Part shown: positions 31,887 through 42,707 of the stretch, one piece after another
Layout: each line of letters opens with the position of its first letter
How positions within the stretch are numbered: the first letter of the stretch is position 1
From: Thozetella sp. PMI_491
Taxonomy: Eukaryota; Ascomycota; Sordariomycetes; Chaetosphaeriales; Chaetosphaeriaceae
NCBI GenBank assembly: GCA_021432635.1
Contig: MU270021.1
Coordinates: 1,391,357-1,455,356, forward strand
DNA: 64,000 bases
Reading direction: 5' to 3'
Made by a program: the position numbers and the translations under genes
The notes under the pieces: model-generated
What the model saw: the letters and a program-made list of their open reading frames with translations, nothing else
Database searches by the model: none
What the model was told of the DNA's origin: nothing

Positions 31887-33099
31887 TTACAGGCACTCGG
31901 CAAGAGTCGCGAACGTCTCGTTTGGGTTGAAACCCCATTTCTCCGCAGTCGTCTATCATGAAGTGAGCCAATATCGGGTTAAAGCACACTGGGAAAGGGA
32001 AAAGGAGCGCAATGTATTTACTGACCTGCAGGTACAACACCCCTCCTTCAACCTGAGACTCACACCATTTGTACGGGCCCGAATTCAGCTTGTCGACGAT
32101 CCGAAGTGCGATCTCGCCAGATTCAATGGCATCATTGAAGCCTTCCTTAAGCATATCATCATTCTCGAAATCTTCGGGTGGACCAGGCAACAATCTCACA
32201 AGAGTGTTGTAGTACGAGAACGCATTCCGACCGAGGTCTTGTTCCCAGTCAGGACTGAGTTGGGTTCCTTTCCGCGCACTTTCAGCTTTGAGCTTGGCGT
32301 ACAGGTCCTCGAAATTCGGCACGAATTTAATATTAGGGTTTCCGACAATTTTCGCAAATGTGGCCTGATCCTCAGCGAACTTAGGTTCCCAGTCCTTCAA
32401 TATGGACGTCCGAGCCGCGAAGCTCATTGCCTTGTCGGCGCCGGTTGAGGGGGGTGCCTCCGCAAGCGCCTTCAGCAGTCTCTCGTTGTTGAGACACTGA
32501 TCGGCGTTGCTGCCAAATGCAGTGCTCGCAAAGAGGAGCCGCAGCTTACCATCTTTGATATCAGCACCACAATAGGCAAATGCCTTCGACTCCGGAATGT
32601 CCTCGTTGAGGTCGATTGTGATAGTGTGAGTATGGACGATCTCATTCACCTCCTCGACGCCATCTTCACCGAAATCTTTTTTATGCACTCCCAAAAGGAA
32701 GATGGCACCGGTGATGTAACTAGGAATGGGATGAGGAGATTAGCGACGGTTGAAGTGAGGGAGAAGGGGCGTGCTTTGCTACTAGGATTGATGCGCTTGC
32801 TCGAGGATGTTGACCGAGTCAAAGGCACTCACAGTCTTAGGACCGTACCGAAGCCGACCTCAGTAGTCCCTCCCATGGCCTGCGCATACGGGTAGAGGGC
32901 GAGAGGGTCGACATCTATTACCCAAGGAACTCCCAAGATATCGGATATCTCCTTCTCCCAGTCCTCCTTCTTCGACTCGAATGCGTCCCGCACTAGGGCG
33001 CTGACGTATTAATGCCAAACGCTTGGTGGAGTAGAAAGGCGGCCTACCTTGCTTCCGCACGGCGAGGTTGAGTTTAGTAGCACGGGGAAGTGCGGGCAT
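31887..33099 (-). CDS. Conserved hypothetical protein
   Basis: Four exons read on the minus strand: 33099-33048, 32992-32833, 32719-32026 and 31952-31887. They join in frame to 323 residues. Intron signals are good (GTAGGC..CCTAG, GTGAGT..CTAG, GTCAGT..ATAG), and each junction keeps a protein-like flow: WVIDVDPLALYPYAQ into YITGAIFLLGVHKKD, and ending TAEKWGFNPNETFATLAEC. The sequence is soluble, acidic and helix-rich, with no signal peptide. Notable stretches are FAYCGADIKDGKLRLLFAS and PDWEQDLGRNAFSYYNTLV. I do not recognise the family. The clean four-exon structure and codon pattern argue that it is a real, intact gene. It is convergent with the UstYa-like gene. Confidence 0.75.
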
Positions 33100-35509
33100 G
33101 ATGTCAATGTGCTGGAGAGGAGAAAACAAGTTCAATATTTGTCCAATGTTTGTTGTTTAGGTGAAAAAGTAGTAGCAAAGGTCGATGTCTTCCGAGCTCT
33201 AGGCAATACTCAAGGTCAGCAAACACCGTGTTTTATACTCAATTAGTCTAGCCTTGGCGTCGCACTCTATACTAGATAAAAAGTCAGAGCTGAGTCTGCA
33301 GGGGGGTTAGCGACATGAGGCAGCGTGGCCTTTCGATTTACCGTCATTCGTGGGCCAAGTTTATATGGAATGGCAAGCATCGCGAACTGCGTGTTCTGCC
33401 CAATTAAAACCCCGAACTGTTCGCTCTGCTTGCTAGATGCAGAGAGGTGAGATTACAGTCTGGGCCAAATGTTCAGCCGCACACGCAAAGAGCATGGTCT
33501 CTGAAACAGGTAAAACAGTATTACAGTATCAGCCCCGAATAACAGGCAAGTTCGTTTCATTGGCTGGCGATTCCAGGGAATACAGACCCAATAGCCAATT
33601 CTGCAGGCGCTGCGATTGGCAAGGAGGGGGGCGATCAACCCTACCTAGATTCTGACATATGGTCGATCAACGCTAGGTTTGTAGGGGCCGTCGATAATGG
33701 ATGCTAAGATCATTTACAATAGCAGCATTGGCGAAGAAGACGCGCTAGGAGCAAGAAATGTACCCCTCGGCGGATAGGTACCTGACTTGGATAAACGCAG
33801 CTATTTGTAGCTTCAATATGTAAGCATTTCGACTACCTAATGCACGCTTGATAGCCGTCTATCACCGAAGCTGGAGGCGGCTATACTGACGATAATCGAT
33901 AGTCGAGAGCCGAGAGTCGAGAATCAAGAATCGAGAGTCATCCCTTACGATGAGGATGAGACAGTTGCGTACTTGGTCGGTGTCCTTAGCCAGCCTCGGC
34001 ATGGTAACTTGAAGGTCGAAGTCCCCGTCATGGAAGTCCATTGAACTGGTGCACTGCTAGATTGAAAGAGCGAGTGGCTGTGAGGAGTCGTATTTCCAGA
34101 ACGAGAGGCACGGCGGCTGGCCAAGCACGAGCCTTTGTTGTAAGAGACTGCAACCTACCTAATATGAAGAAAGAAAGAATCCATGCAGTTGCCGTTACTA
34201 GTAAATATATCATGCTGAGATTTACTACTTGGCGTTTATGGCAAAATGTTTCATATCTGCAATAGAGCGCCTCTGGGTTCTCATCCAGGGGGATCCATAT
34301 CGGTTAAATTACACCTTAACTATTTAGGTAGAGACGAACTTTTCAAAATAGTCCTAAAACACACGTCGACCGCCTTCTAAAATATCTCACAGACCGCCCT
34401 TCAGTTAACTTTTTGCTTAGCCTCTGCGAGGCCTCGCAAAATTTTTTTAATTTTGGCAGCACGTCACCCGGTATGTTCACATCAGCACCTTCGCCGTCGG
34501 GTGCCCACTCAGCATCCTAACCATAACACCCGGCATAATTTCCATTTTAGACAGGCTAGCACGCCTGACAGTCGCTGGAAGATCCCGAAAAATTAGAGAT
34601 CGAAATCTTCGGTCGCCATGTACATTACACTACGCTCATCAAATCTCAGCTCTGTGGCCTTCCCCGCAAGCGCTTTGTTGTTCGACATGATGACGACCGT
34701 TAGGCGAGTAGTAAACGTTGGCCTAGGCCGCCGTATTTTTTCTATGCCTGACTGCCTCGACTAGTTGCCTCAGGGCCAACGACGCGTGCCTAGACCAAAT
34801 TGGGCATACGTCGGCAAGATGCGAAATACCGGGGGGCTTCCCCTACTTTAGGCCTTCCTAGGTAGGCTCTCATCATGATTCAAAGCTCCAGAAACTAGGA
34901 CCAAGTTTGTACTATGATTGCTTTGAATGACCACTATCAATCTTCTAACATTGCAATTCGTCCGATTGATCAATCACGCCGAATATGTCCTGTATGTCAA
35001 CCGTTTTGCGAGTCAAAAGACCTTGTTTGCTTGTGCTAGCTCACCCGAGGCTCTCTAAAGTTTGTCATCTACATTATCACAGATGGTGAAAGCGGAAGAA
35101 AAAATTGGAGAGCAGCAGGAGCCGAAATATAGCGAGCGGGTGTGAGTAACCAGTTGGCTTAGCCAAGGTAATTACTTGTACCTAAAGTACCTAGGTACCT
35201 ATGCTCAGGGTAGGTGCCAAGATGTTCGCTCCACCCGTATCCCTAACCAAAGCAGGATAGCCCGCTTGCCAGCTGGAATGAGTGCAGCCCCACTTCCTGG
35301 TTGCTTCCAAAGGCGCGCCTTCCGCTAAACATTCTCAGTCCCCACCCGACTGGAGGCAAAAAGCTACCTGCTAAAATGCTGTAGGTATTTTCTACAATTG
35401 ATCCAGTAACAATTGATCCGGCAGCAACCGATATCCATCGACAGTACCACTGGATTAGAGTCAATTTGGCACCACGGCATTGGAAAATCGACACGTCTCA
35501 CTTCACGTC
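33100..35509. other. Gene-free stretch with simple repeats
   Basis: No gene recognised. It holds a 7-bp minisatellite at 33894-33942 and a 14-bp palindrome (tgcgaggcctcgca) at 34425-34438. The latter sits 15 bp after the 16-bp word shared with 29619-29634. A polypyrimidine or TA signal for the next gene was not identified. Confidence 0.45.
33894..33942 (+). repeat. Heptanucleotide tandem repeat
   Basis: Seven imperfect units of the type agtcgag (aatcgat, agtcgag, agccgag, agtcgag, aatcaag, aatcgag, agtcatc). Confidence 0.65.
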
Positions 35510-36403
35510 ATGGCATCTTGCGTATCAAGGTCATCGAGGGTTGGGTTTCTAGGACTGGGAATGATGGGGACGCCGATGGCGCTCAACCTCGCTCGCAGAT
35601 TTCCCCTCACCGTTTGGAACCGCACAGATTCCGATGCCAAGTACGCACCTCTGGTAAAGGCGGGAGCATTGATCGGCAAAACTCCAGTTCATCTAGTGGA
35701 GCAATCTGATGTGATTTTTTGCATGTTGTTCGATGGCCCCGCGATCGAATCCATACTAGACCAAAACGTCCGCAAGGCATTGTCCGGCAAAACATTAATT
35801 AACACCAGCTCCGTCTCTGTGGAGTTCAGCGAAAAGCTCGACGAGATTGTTCGAGCGTCAGGCGGCAGCTTTGTCGAGATGCCTGTTAGTGGCAGTAAAG
35901 TCCCGGCAGAGCAGGGTCGTCTTGTCGGCATGGTTGCTGGAGATTCTGCTGATGCGAAGCGTGTTCTCCCATTTGTCGAGCCACTGACAACCGCGGCTAT
36001 TTACTGTGGTCCAATTGGGTCAGGTCTCAGGACGAAATACGCTGTCAATCTTTTCCTTATCGCCATTACAGCTGGGCTTGCCGAGGCTATGAACCTAGCG
36101 AGAGCCCAGGGACTCAATCTGGAATCGTTCGGGCGCGTTCTCAATGCTGGGCCGATGGCCTCCGACTATTCGAAGATCAAGATCGCCAAAATGCTCCAGC
36201 AGGACTGGTCGCCTCAAGCAGCGATCGAAGATTGCTATAATAGCACGCAGCTTATTCGGTCAGCGGCGAAAGTGGCGAATACTACTATACCTGTCGCGGA
36301 GCTGTGTTCATCATTGTATTGCAAGGCAAAGGGCCACGGGCTAGGCGGAGAAGATATGATTGCTATTTATAAGTTATTCTCAAAACTGGAAACCTCTGAC
36401 TAG
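35510..36403 (+). CDS. Beta-hydroxyacid dehydrogenase (3-hydroxyisobutyrate dehydrogenase-like)
   Basis: Intronless, 297 residues from the Met at 35510 (a Met ten codons upstream is less likely, because the Rossmann strand should start near the N-terminus). G15-L-G-M-M-G20 is the NAD(P)-binding glycine motif. MPVSGSKVPAEQGRLVGMVAG is the substrate-binding loop of the family (normally APVSGG). GLRTKYAVNLFLIAI carries the catalytic Lys with the helix Asn four residues on. The C-domain ends as in 6-phosphogluconate-dehydrogenase-fold enzymes. Members interconvert beta-hydroxyacids and semialdehydes (3-hydroxyisobutyrate, tartronate semialdehyde, glyoxylate). The VSGS in place of VSGG hints at a non-standard substrate. 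No mitochondrial targeting is evident, so it is probably cytosolic. Confidence 0.9.
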   Translation: MASCVSRSSRVGFLGLGMMGTPMALNLARRFPLTVWNRTDSDAKYAPLVKAGALIGKTPVHLVEQSDVIFCMLFDGPAIESILDQNVRKALSGKTLINTSSVSVEFSEKLDEIVRASGGSFVEMPVSGSKVPAEQGRLVGMVAGDSADAKRVLPFVEPLTTAAIYCGPIGSGLRTKYAVNLFLIAITAGLAEAMNLARAQGLNLESFGRVLNAGPMASDYSKIKIAKMLQQDWSPQAAIEDCYNSTQLIRSAAKVANTTIPVAELCSSLYCKAKGHGLGGEDMIAIYKLFSKLETSD

Positions 36404-37010
36404 ATTGATATATAGTAAATACCAATCAGCCGAGATCGTGAATACATCTTTCTATTGGCCGCATTTTCGCAATATTTCAAAAAGCGGGGAGGTTGCCAAG
36501 GACATGAAATAGCAGGGAAAAAAGGTAGAAACTCAAGCCTAGCAATACAATATCGGGGGCTGAACTTGAGAAGTCGGTTAACACCTAGTTAATCTGTGGG
36601 TTTAACCCCTTTCTCACCCCGGTTTTAAGTCGAAAGCCCTGCTAAGAAGGTAAGGCGTATTCAAATGGGTGTCCTTAGACAAATTAAATTCTACGATTTA
36701 GTCTTGCATAGAGTCAAGAGGCAGGAGAGCCAATTAATAAATCAATACACACAAGAGATGGTGCCAAGAGGGCCCCAATCGTATAGTATGATCAAGGGTA
36801 TGGAGAGCAAAGTAAGGTGATCTGACGATATTCAATTAACCCGGTAGTAACACGGGGTTCTATGTTAGACCCTATTAACACCTTCAACTTGGCGGTTTAT
36901 TGACAGTAGCCTCAATAACACTCGAAATCCGGGGTAGTGATCTATGAATTCTTTTCTCCATGCTTAACCTGGCCACAGCGTTAGTGACGAGTACGTTTTG
37001 GTGAGTTATA
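36404..37010. other. Intergenic region
   Basis: No gene. If the secreted peptide gene downstream is spliced, a 3' exon would lie in 36884-36966 (see that entry). Confidence 0.4.
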
Positions 37011-37163
37011 TTACCTACAGCAAATACCAGACGGGCTGCCGGCCGAGATGCAGCACTTGGTGAGGACATCACCGCACTCCGAGTCCTCGGTGCATGGCTG
37101 TGGAACGGCGAAGGCGGCGGTAGCCAAGAGAGCGATAGAGATGATGAGCTTAGTGGCGTACAT
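37011..37163 (-). CDS. Six-cysteine small secreted peptide
   Basis: 50 residues: signal peptide (MYATKLIISIALLATAAFA) followed by a 31-residue mature peptide with six cysteines in the order C-x5-C-x6-CC-x8-CC (CTEDSEC, KCC, SGICC). This compact, disulfide-rich arrangement with the final CCR is common in uncharacterised secreted fungal peptides. The stop directly after CCR overlaps a possible GTAATA donor. Splicing to an acceptor near 36967 would add about 27 residues containing a KR pair, so the 3' end is uncertain. The unspliced version is preferred because family-like peptides end at the last cysteine pair. Function unknown; secreted. Confidence 0.65.
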   Translation of the reverse strand: MYATKLIISIALLATAAFAVPQPCTEDSECGDVLTKCCISAGSPSGICCR

Positions 37164-40100
37164 AGTAGCGGCTTGGAAGCTAGGAACTGCGTCTTTCTGA
37201 TCTTTGGGGTGCAACAAGCTACAAGACGACGATATGTTATTGTTTGACGCATAAGCTACGGGTGACGGATATTGTAGCATGTCCTGTAAGAAAGGTAGCG
37301 ACAATACCATTTTATATTTCAACGGACAGATATCGGATGACAACAATTTTTTAGCCACCTACCTTATTAGTCTTTAATCGCCAAGTAATGTCTCTCCTTT
37401 TGTTTTCATCCTCCGCCAAGTTTACTATTGACGGGTAGGATTGCTGAGAGCCTTGGCTTTCTTACTAAGATAAAAATTGTAGACCGACTAGACACTAGCA
37501 CAATGGTACCATTTGCTGAACGCGACCTGCCAAGCGACCTCAGAACCTTGGCAGAGGCGTGGCATGCTTTTGCCTTGGTGACCTGCCTATTTGCCTTAGT
37601 CTTTTAGCCTTGGCTCATAGATGAGCAAGGTTAGAGTGATAAAACGTGGCTGCTCATTATTATACTTGCTAGATGCAGAATAGCCATGATTAGTCGGCTG
37701 AAATGGGGCTATTTTTAGATACAGAAGTCTAGAAAAGACCAGCGATGGGTTCATTCCTCCGACAGCTCTCGATAGGCCTTCATGTATTAAATTTACCATA
37801 TACATTCAGGTTATTTATAACCTTCTGAAGACAATCGCTCACCTGAACGGTGATGGTCCTCGCTGGAGATGCGAACAAGCAAATACGGGCTCCCCGAGTG
37901 GTTCAAATATTCCATCCGACGTAATTGTATTTGTGGCACTGTCCGCCCCGCAGCCGATCGAGTCCAACAATCGCCCTGCTTTGTAAATGGTGGTGTCCGC
38001 CTCTCCTAAACCATGGCCATTTAAATAGTCGCGGCCCACTAGTGTGTGCTTTCTAGGCCAAGTCGCTAGAGCTGATGCAGGAAATCAAGTAATCATATCT
38101 CCCAATCAGGCCACAATGAACCGTACACAGTCGTTATTTCACCTTTCTGGTGGTTTTGACATTAATCGGCGACCGACGATCATCGAAAGGCTAATAGGAG
38201 AATACATGTTGCTACTTGTCTAATTCGACTACTGTTGCATTTAGGAAGAAATACGTACGACTCTCAACCAAATCTAATAAAGTGTTAGCAACTAATGGGA
38301 TGTATCACTAAGGAACGATGTTACATCGCATATCCCCGCTTTAGAGCTGTGCGGGCGATACCTAGTGTTAACGCGCCATCAATCAACGCTAGTCGCATCG
38401 CAACGGTAGCAATTGCTGCAGCGAAGTTGAGGTTACCACGCATTAGTAATGAATCGGACCTCCATAGCAGACACTAGAGCATCAGGGACAATATGAGCCA
38501 CAATGGGCGCGACTGGTATAATAGATGCAAGAGTTGCCGCAAGACCCGGCCAAGTCAACTTCTCATTGGCGCTACTATTGGAGGGAGGTCAAGCCGTCCT
38601 CGTTATGACATAGGAAAGAACGCGGAATCTTTAAGCTGAAAGATATACGTGTGCCATGGTAGGAATTAACCGCTCCGCTGGAACCTCTACTGCTACATCG
38701 TAAAATATTTGGGTTCAGTACTAGTAATCGAGAAGTATCTAAAAATAGCGCTCTAATCCATGCTTGGCGGCGGATGAAAATATGTATACCTTTAGATTGG
38801 TGGTTCAGGAATTTCATGTAAACGAAAGGATGGCTAGCCTTCAGCATGTAGGACCATTTAAGACGTATTCGTCATATTCGTGCAAACTATTGTACCGTTT
38901 AATATGGCTGCGAAAACTGCGTTCTGCAGTAGTCAAATTTTCTTATACGTTCAAGTTAGTAGCTTAAACGGGAACGGAAACGCGTAGTAAGGAGGAGAAG
39001 TTCGCTGAATTGAATACGCAAGATATCTCTAGCTACAAGAAACACGACGAGGAGTATTTTCTAAATTGGGTTTCAATCATTTAATCCCGTGGATTATAAC
39101 CCTGTCAAACCATAACTGGTGGGATATAAGTGGCAGCCTGGATTCATCACATTGTAATTATGAATGTGTCTTGATGGCCACGAGCGCTCGGCGGTATCTT
39201 ACACCGCCGTTTCACACTAGTCAAGCACTGCATCAGACATAGCGAGGATCATAGACCACTCGATCGTCATGGACATAGTACTATAATGAGAGGTAAACTC
39301 GAGTATTAACCAGTTCTGTGCATAATAGGATGTGGCTTTAAAGGGGGGGTTGGCGAATACTTTGTTCCTGGTAGCGTACCTATCTAAAGCACTGTGCCAT
39401 ATAATTACTCCTACCCACTTTAATAAATACTTAATAGATAATTCTAGCGATGGAGACGGTTGCTCTACAATCAAACCATTTTGACACTTGGATAGACAAG
39501 TCATGGCTAGCCGGATGGAAACAGACGGGAAATTTTAACCCCTCGACTTGTCGGAACACGTATTGCGATGTCGGAGAGGTCATGGACTAGACTGCTCGGG
39601 GCTAGGGTCTGGGAAAAGGATCTCGCAGATTAAAGCTTGGCGGTCATTTCACTGCTAAGGGCGGCTGTTATCAATTAAATCAGGTTGGCAATTGGAGGCA
39701 ACCTAAGGCGGGGAAAACGAAGAATAACAAAGGGAGGTACGGAAGGAACTGCTTGCTGTGTATCTCGTAATAGATATATTGTCCAACTCTGGTGCTTTGG
39801 CTCGGTCAAGACTTTTGTATTCCGTGGTTTGCGCTCACCTTCAAACAAAGCCGTAGCCAGCTAACGTGTTGCTGGGCCGCGCTGGGACATGTGAACGGCA
39901 GGGGGGGCAAGTGGGGATGAACATTGCCTAGCGCTTTATCAGATGATCAGATAGCAGAATTTTTATCAATCTCCGTGTCACACACGAATCATGGATTGGG
40001 ATAGATCCACTATTCGAGCGATCCTAGGCGACCCTGAGCGCTATGCATGCACAGAGCCTTTCCAGGGTCTTGGCCGACGTTAATGAGTCGCAAGCTCTTC

Positions 40101-40679
40101 GCCAGTCTCTGACAGGTTGAATATCCGGCGTTTCCCGTTGCTCTTGGCCCTGCAGGCTTGCGATGGATATCCCCCATGTCACCTATTCGCAGGCACAAGC
40201 CCGGGGGGAGGGGTCGACAAAGCAAAACACTGACCGATGCCAACAATATGCTGAGCGCCGCCACATCTAAATAACAACGAGAAAAAAAAATGAAAACAGG
40301 CTTTTGGATTGAACGACACATTTATATATACATACAAAAGAGTCGTACATTCCAAAGAAAAGTTATAGGCGAAAGTTTAGTGTAAACGGGATAGAAAGGG
40401 TCACTATGCGAGTTGTCTTTACCCCCGCCTGGCGGATCCCTGTATCCACTTGGGATTCGGTTACATGGCCAAGTCTCTTCGCCTCAGAGAGAGGTCCGGT
40501 CCGGCCAGAAGCTTGGCGGCTGAGACGCGGATGCTGCGTGCCTACATTAAGGGGACAGTTCCTGCCGTAGCTTGTCATCGGCCCTGATTCTCCCCTAAGT
40601 TCATTAAATTTGTTACTTGCCAGCTTCGGCCTGCCCAGATTTAAATACTACAAGGGATCACCTTCCTCACGTTCGTACA
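37164..40679. other. Long AT-rich gene-free stretch and upstream region of the siderophore transporter
   Basis: About 3.5 kb without a recognisable gene; several short frames have no family motif or splice support. The last 750 bp hold GATA-type sites (separate entry) and a TTTAAATA box near 40640. Confidence 0.45.
39936..39954. promoter_or_regulatory. Tandem GATA-type (SreA-like) sites
   Basis: TTATCAGAT (39936-39944) is the exact complement of ATCTGATAA, a match to the ATCWGATAA element bound by the fungal iron repressor SreA. It is followed by ATCAGATAG (39946-39954), one base off the same consensus on the opposite strand. They lie about 730 bp upstream of the siderophore transporter start, the expected kind of target. 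Binding is inferred. Confidence 0.55.
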
Positions 40680-42707
40680 ATGCCGACTGAAGTGGCATCC
40701 CAGTCGGCCCCTGCCGAAGAGCAACACGATATTGAGAAATCCGGCATCGCTAAGGAAACCTTGACGCCAGGCGATGAGACTCTCAAGCCCGAAGGCCTCG
40801 AAGACCCTAATAAGCAGGATGGCATCAAACAGGTTCAAGCTCTTACCGCCGTGTGGAGCAAGAAGGCCCTATGGTCTACTTTTATCCTGTTAGTCTCGAT
40901 CTATATACCCTTAAAAGAGCCTTGCAACGGGCGGATAGCTGATTAAGCTCTTCTCCTTAGCATCTGGCTGGTATGCTTCGTCATGGCCATGATCTCCAAT
41001 ATCCAGTACGCCCTCGCCCCATACATCACCTCATCGTTCTCTCAGCACGGCTTGCTCAGTACAATCAACATTGCTTCGCGAGTTATTGCCGGAGTCGCAG
41101 TTCTCGCCATCGCTAAGCTCATCGATATCCGTGGTCGCTTAGAGGGGTTTGTTGGAGCCATTTTCCTCATTATCATTGGCATGATTATCAAAGCTGTCTC
41201 CCAAAACGTGGAGACGTATGCCGCAGGTGAAGTTTTCTTCTGGCTTGGCCAGTCAGCAGTTAACTTTACTCTGGATGTTTTTGTGGCCGACATCACTACG
41301 CTGCGAAACCGAATGATTATATTTACCCTCAACTCCACTCCCTTTATCATCACCACCTTTGCCGGGCCACCGATCGCCGAGCTCTTCTACTACAAATCGC
41401 ATTTCAGATGGGCATTTGGATCTTTCTGCTTCATCTTGGCTGGGTTCTCGCTTCCCGTCATTGGAATTATGTGGTTTTATCAGCGCAAGGCTGAGAAGCT
41501 TGGCTTGATCCGCGAGAAGTCGGGCCGCACCACCGCCGAATCTCTCAGGCATTACTTCGTCCAGTTCGATGGTATGGTTGACCTTAGATAGAAATCATCA
41601 TGATTCCAAGACTAACGGAGTGTTACTTATATAGTTGTTGGAATGGTTCTTATTTCGGCAGGATTTACCATGCTCACCCTTCCTTTCAGCCTTGTCACAC
41701 TTGCTGGCGGCTGGCAAAGCCCGACGATCATCTGTTTGATTATCTTCGGGTTCGTGCTTCTTGTCTTATTCGGCATCTGGGAAAGGTACTTCGCTACCGT
41801 CATGTTCTTTCCATTTGAACTCCTCAGGGACCGGACCATCTTAGGCGCCTCCTTGACGTACTTTGGTATCTTCCTTTCAACCTTGTAAGAACCTTTGCTT
41901 GATTCAGTATAATCTCTGCCCTGCATTGAGTTTTGACTAATATACACTAGTATTTGGAACGCTTACTACGGCTCCTACCTGCAAGTCGTACACAACCTGA
42001 GCATCACCGTTGCCAACTACGTGTTGAACTGCTACTCACTTACTTCATATTTTACAGGCCCGTTCATCGCTTTGTAAGTAAAAGATATTCATAATGACAA
42101 ACAAGTTTCATTTTTAACCACAATGTCTGGACGATACAGGTTCATTCGTCACACTGGCTACGTGAAGTACCCGGCATACATTGGTATTCCAATCTATGTG
42201 CTTGGCACAGCTCTCATCGTCTACTTTCGACATCCTGACACCAATGTTGGCTACCTTGCCATGTGCCAGGTTCTTGTTGGTTTCGGTGTCGAGTTACTTC
42301 AAGTAATGTCACATCTGGCCCTTATGGCCAAGGCTGGGCCCTCTAACGTCGCCGTCGCTATGGCCATATACGGCCTATTCGGGTCCATTGGTGCTTCTAC
42401 TAGCTATGCCATTGCTGGCGGTATGTGGACCAACATCTTCCCGTACAACCTAGAGGCGTTCCTTCCCGACGAGTACAAAGGCCAGGCTCATGAAATATAT
42501 GGCGACATCACCAAGCAGATGCAGTTTCCCATTGGTCACCCTGTTCGCGACGCAGTTATTGCGGCTTATGCGGATGTCGCGAGAAAGATGGTGATTGTGG
42601 GTGCGTGTCTCATTCCCCTTGTCATTGGCGCGGTGGCTATATGGAAGAACTTCAATGTCAAGGAGATGGAAGGGGAGGAGAAACAGGAGAAAGGAAATGT
42701 GTTCTAA
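40680..42707 (+). CDS. Siderophore-iron transporter (MFS, SIT/ARN family)
   Basis: Five exons, 40680-40888, 40961-41571, 41635-41884, 41951-42073 and 42140-42707, join in frame to 586 residues. After a ~60-residue hydrophilic, acidic cytosolic start come about 14 membrane segments in the siderophore-transporter pattern. Recognisable parts are MISNIQYALAPYITSSF in TM1, AKLIDIRGRLEGF in the loop 2-3, SQNVETYAAGEVFFWLGQ, and an extended C-terminal extracellular loop (FPYNLEAFLPDEYKGQA ... DITKQMQFPIGHPVRD) before the last helix. These proteins import ferri-siderophores with protons across the plasma membrane. Intron 1 has the less usual GTTAGT donor. Expression is probably repressed by iron, given the SreA-like sites upstream. 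The specific siderophore cannot be told. Confidence 0.9.

Noticed and set aside
31738-32025. Unspliced C-terminal extension of the conserved hypothetical protein
   Set aside because: The sequence after GGVLYLQ loses protein character; a GTCAGT..ATAG intron leads to a short conserved-looking last exon.
31927-32448. 173-codon plus frame
   Set aside because: Antisense to exon 3 of the conserved hypothetical gene, whose four-exon structure is far better supported.
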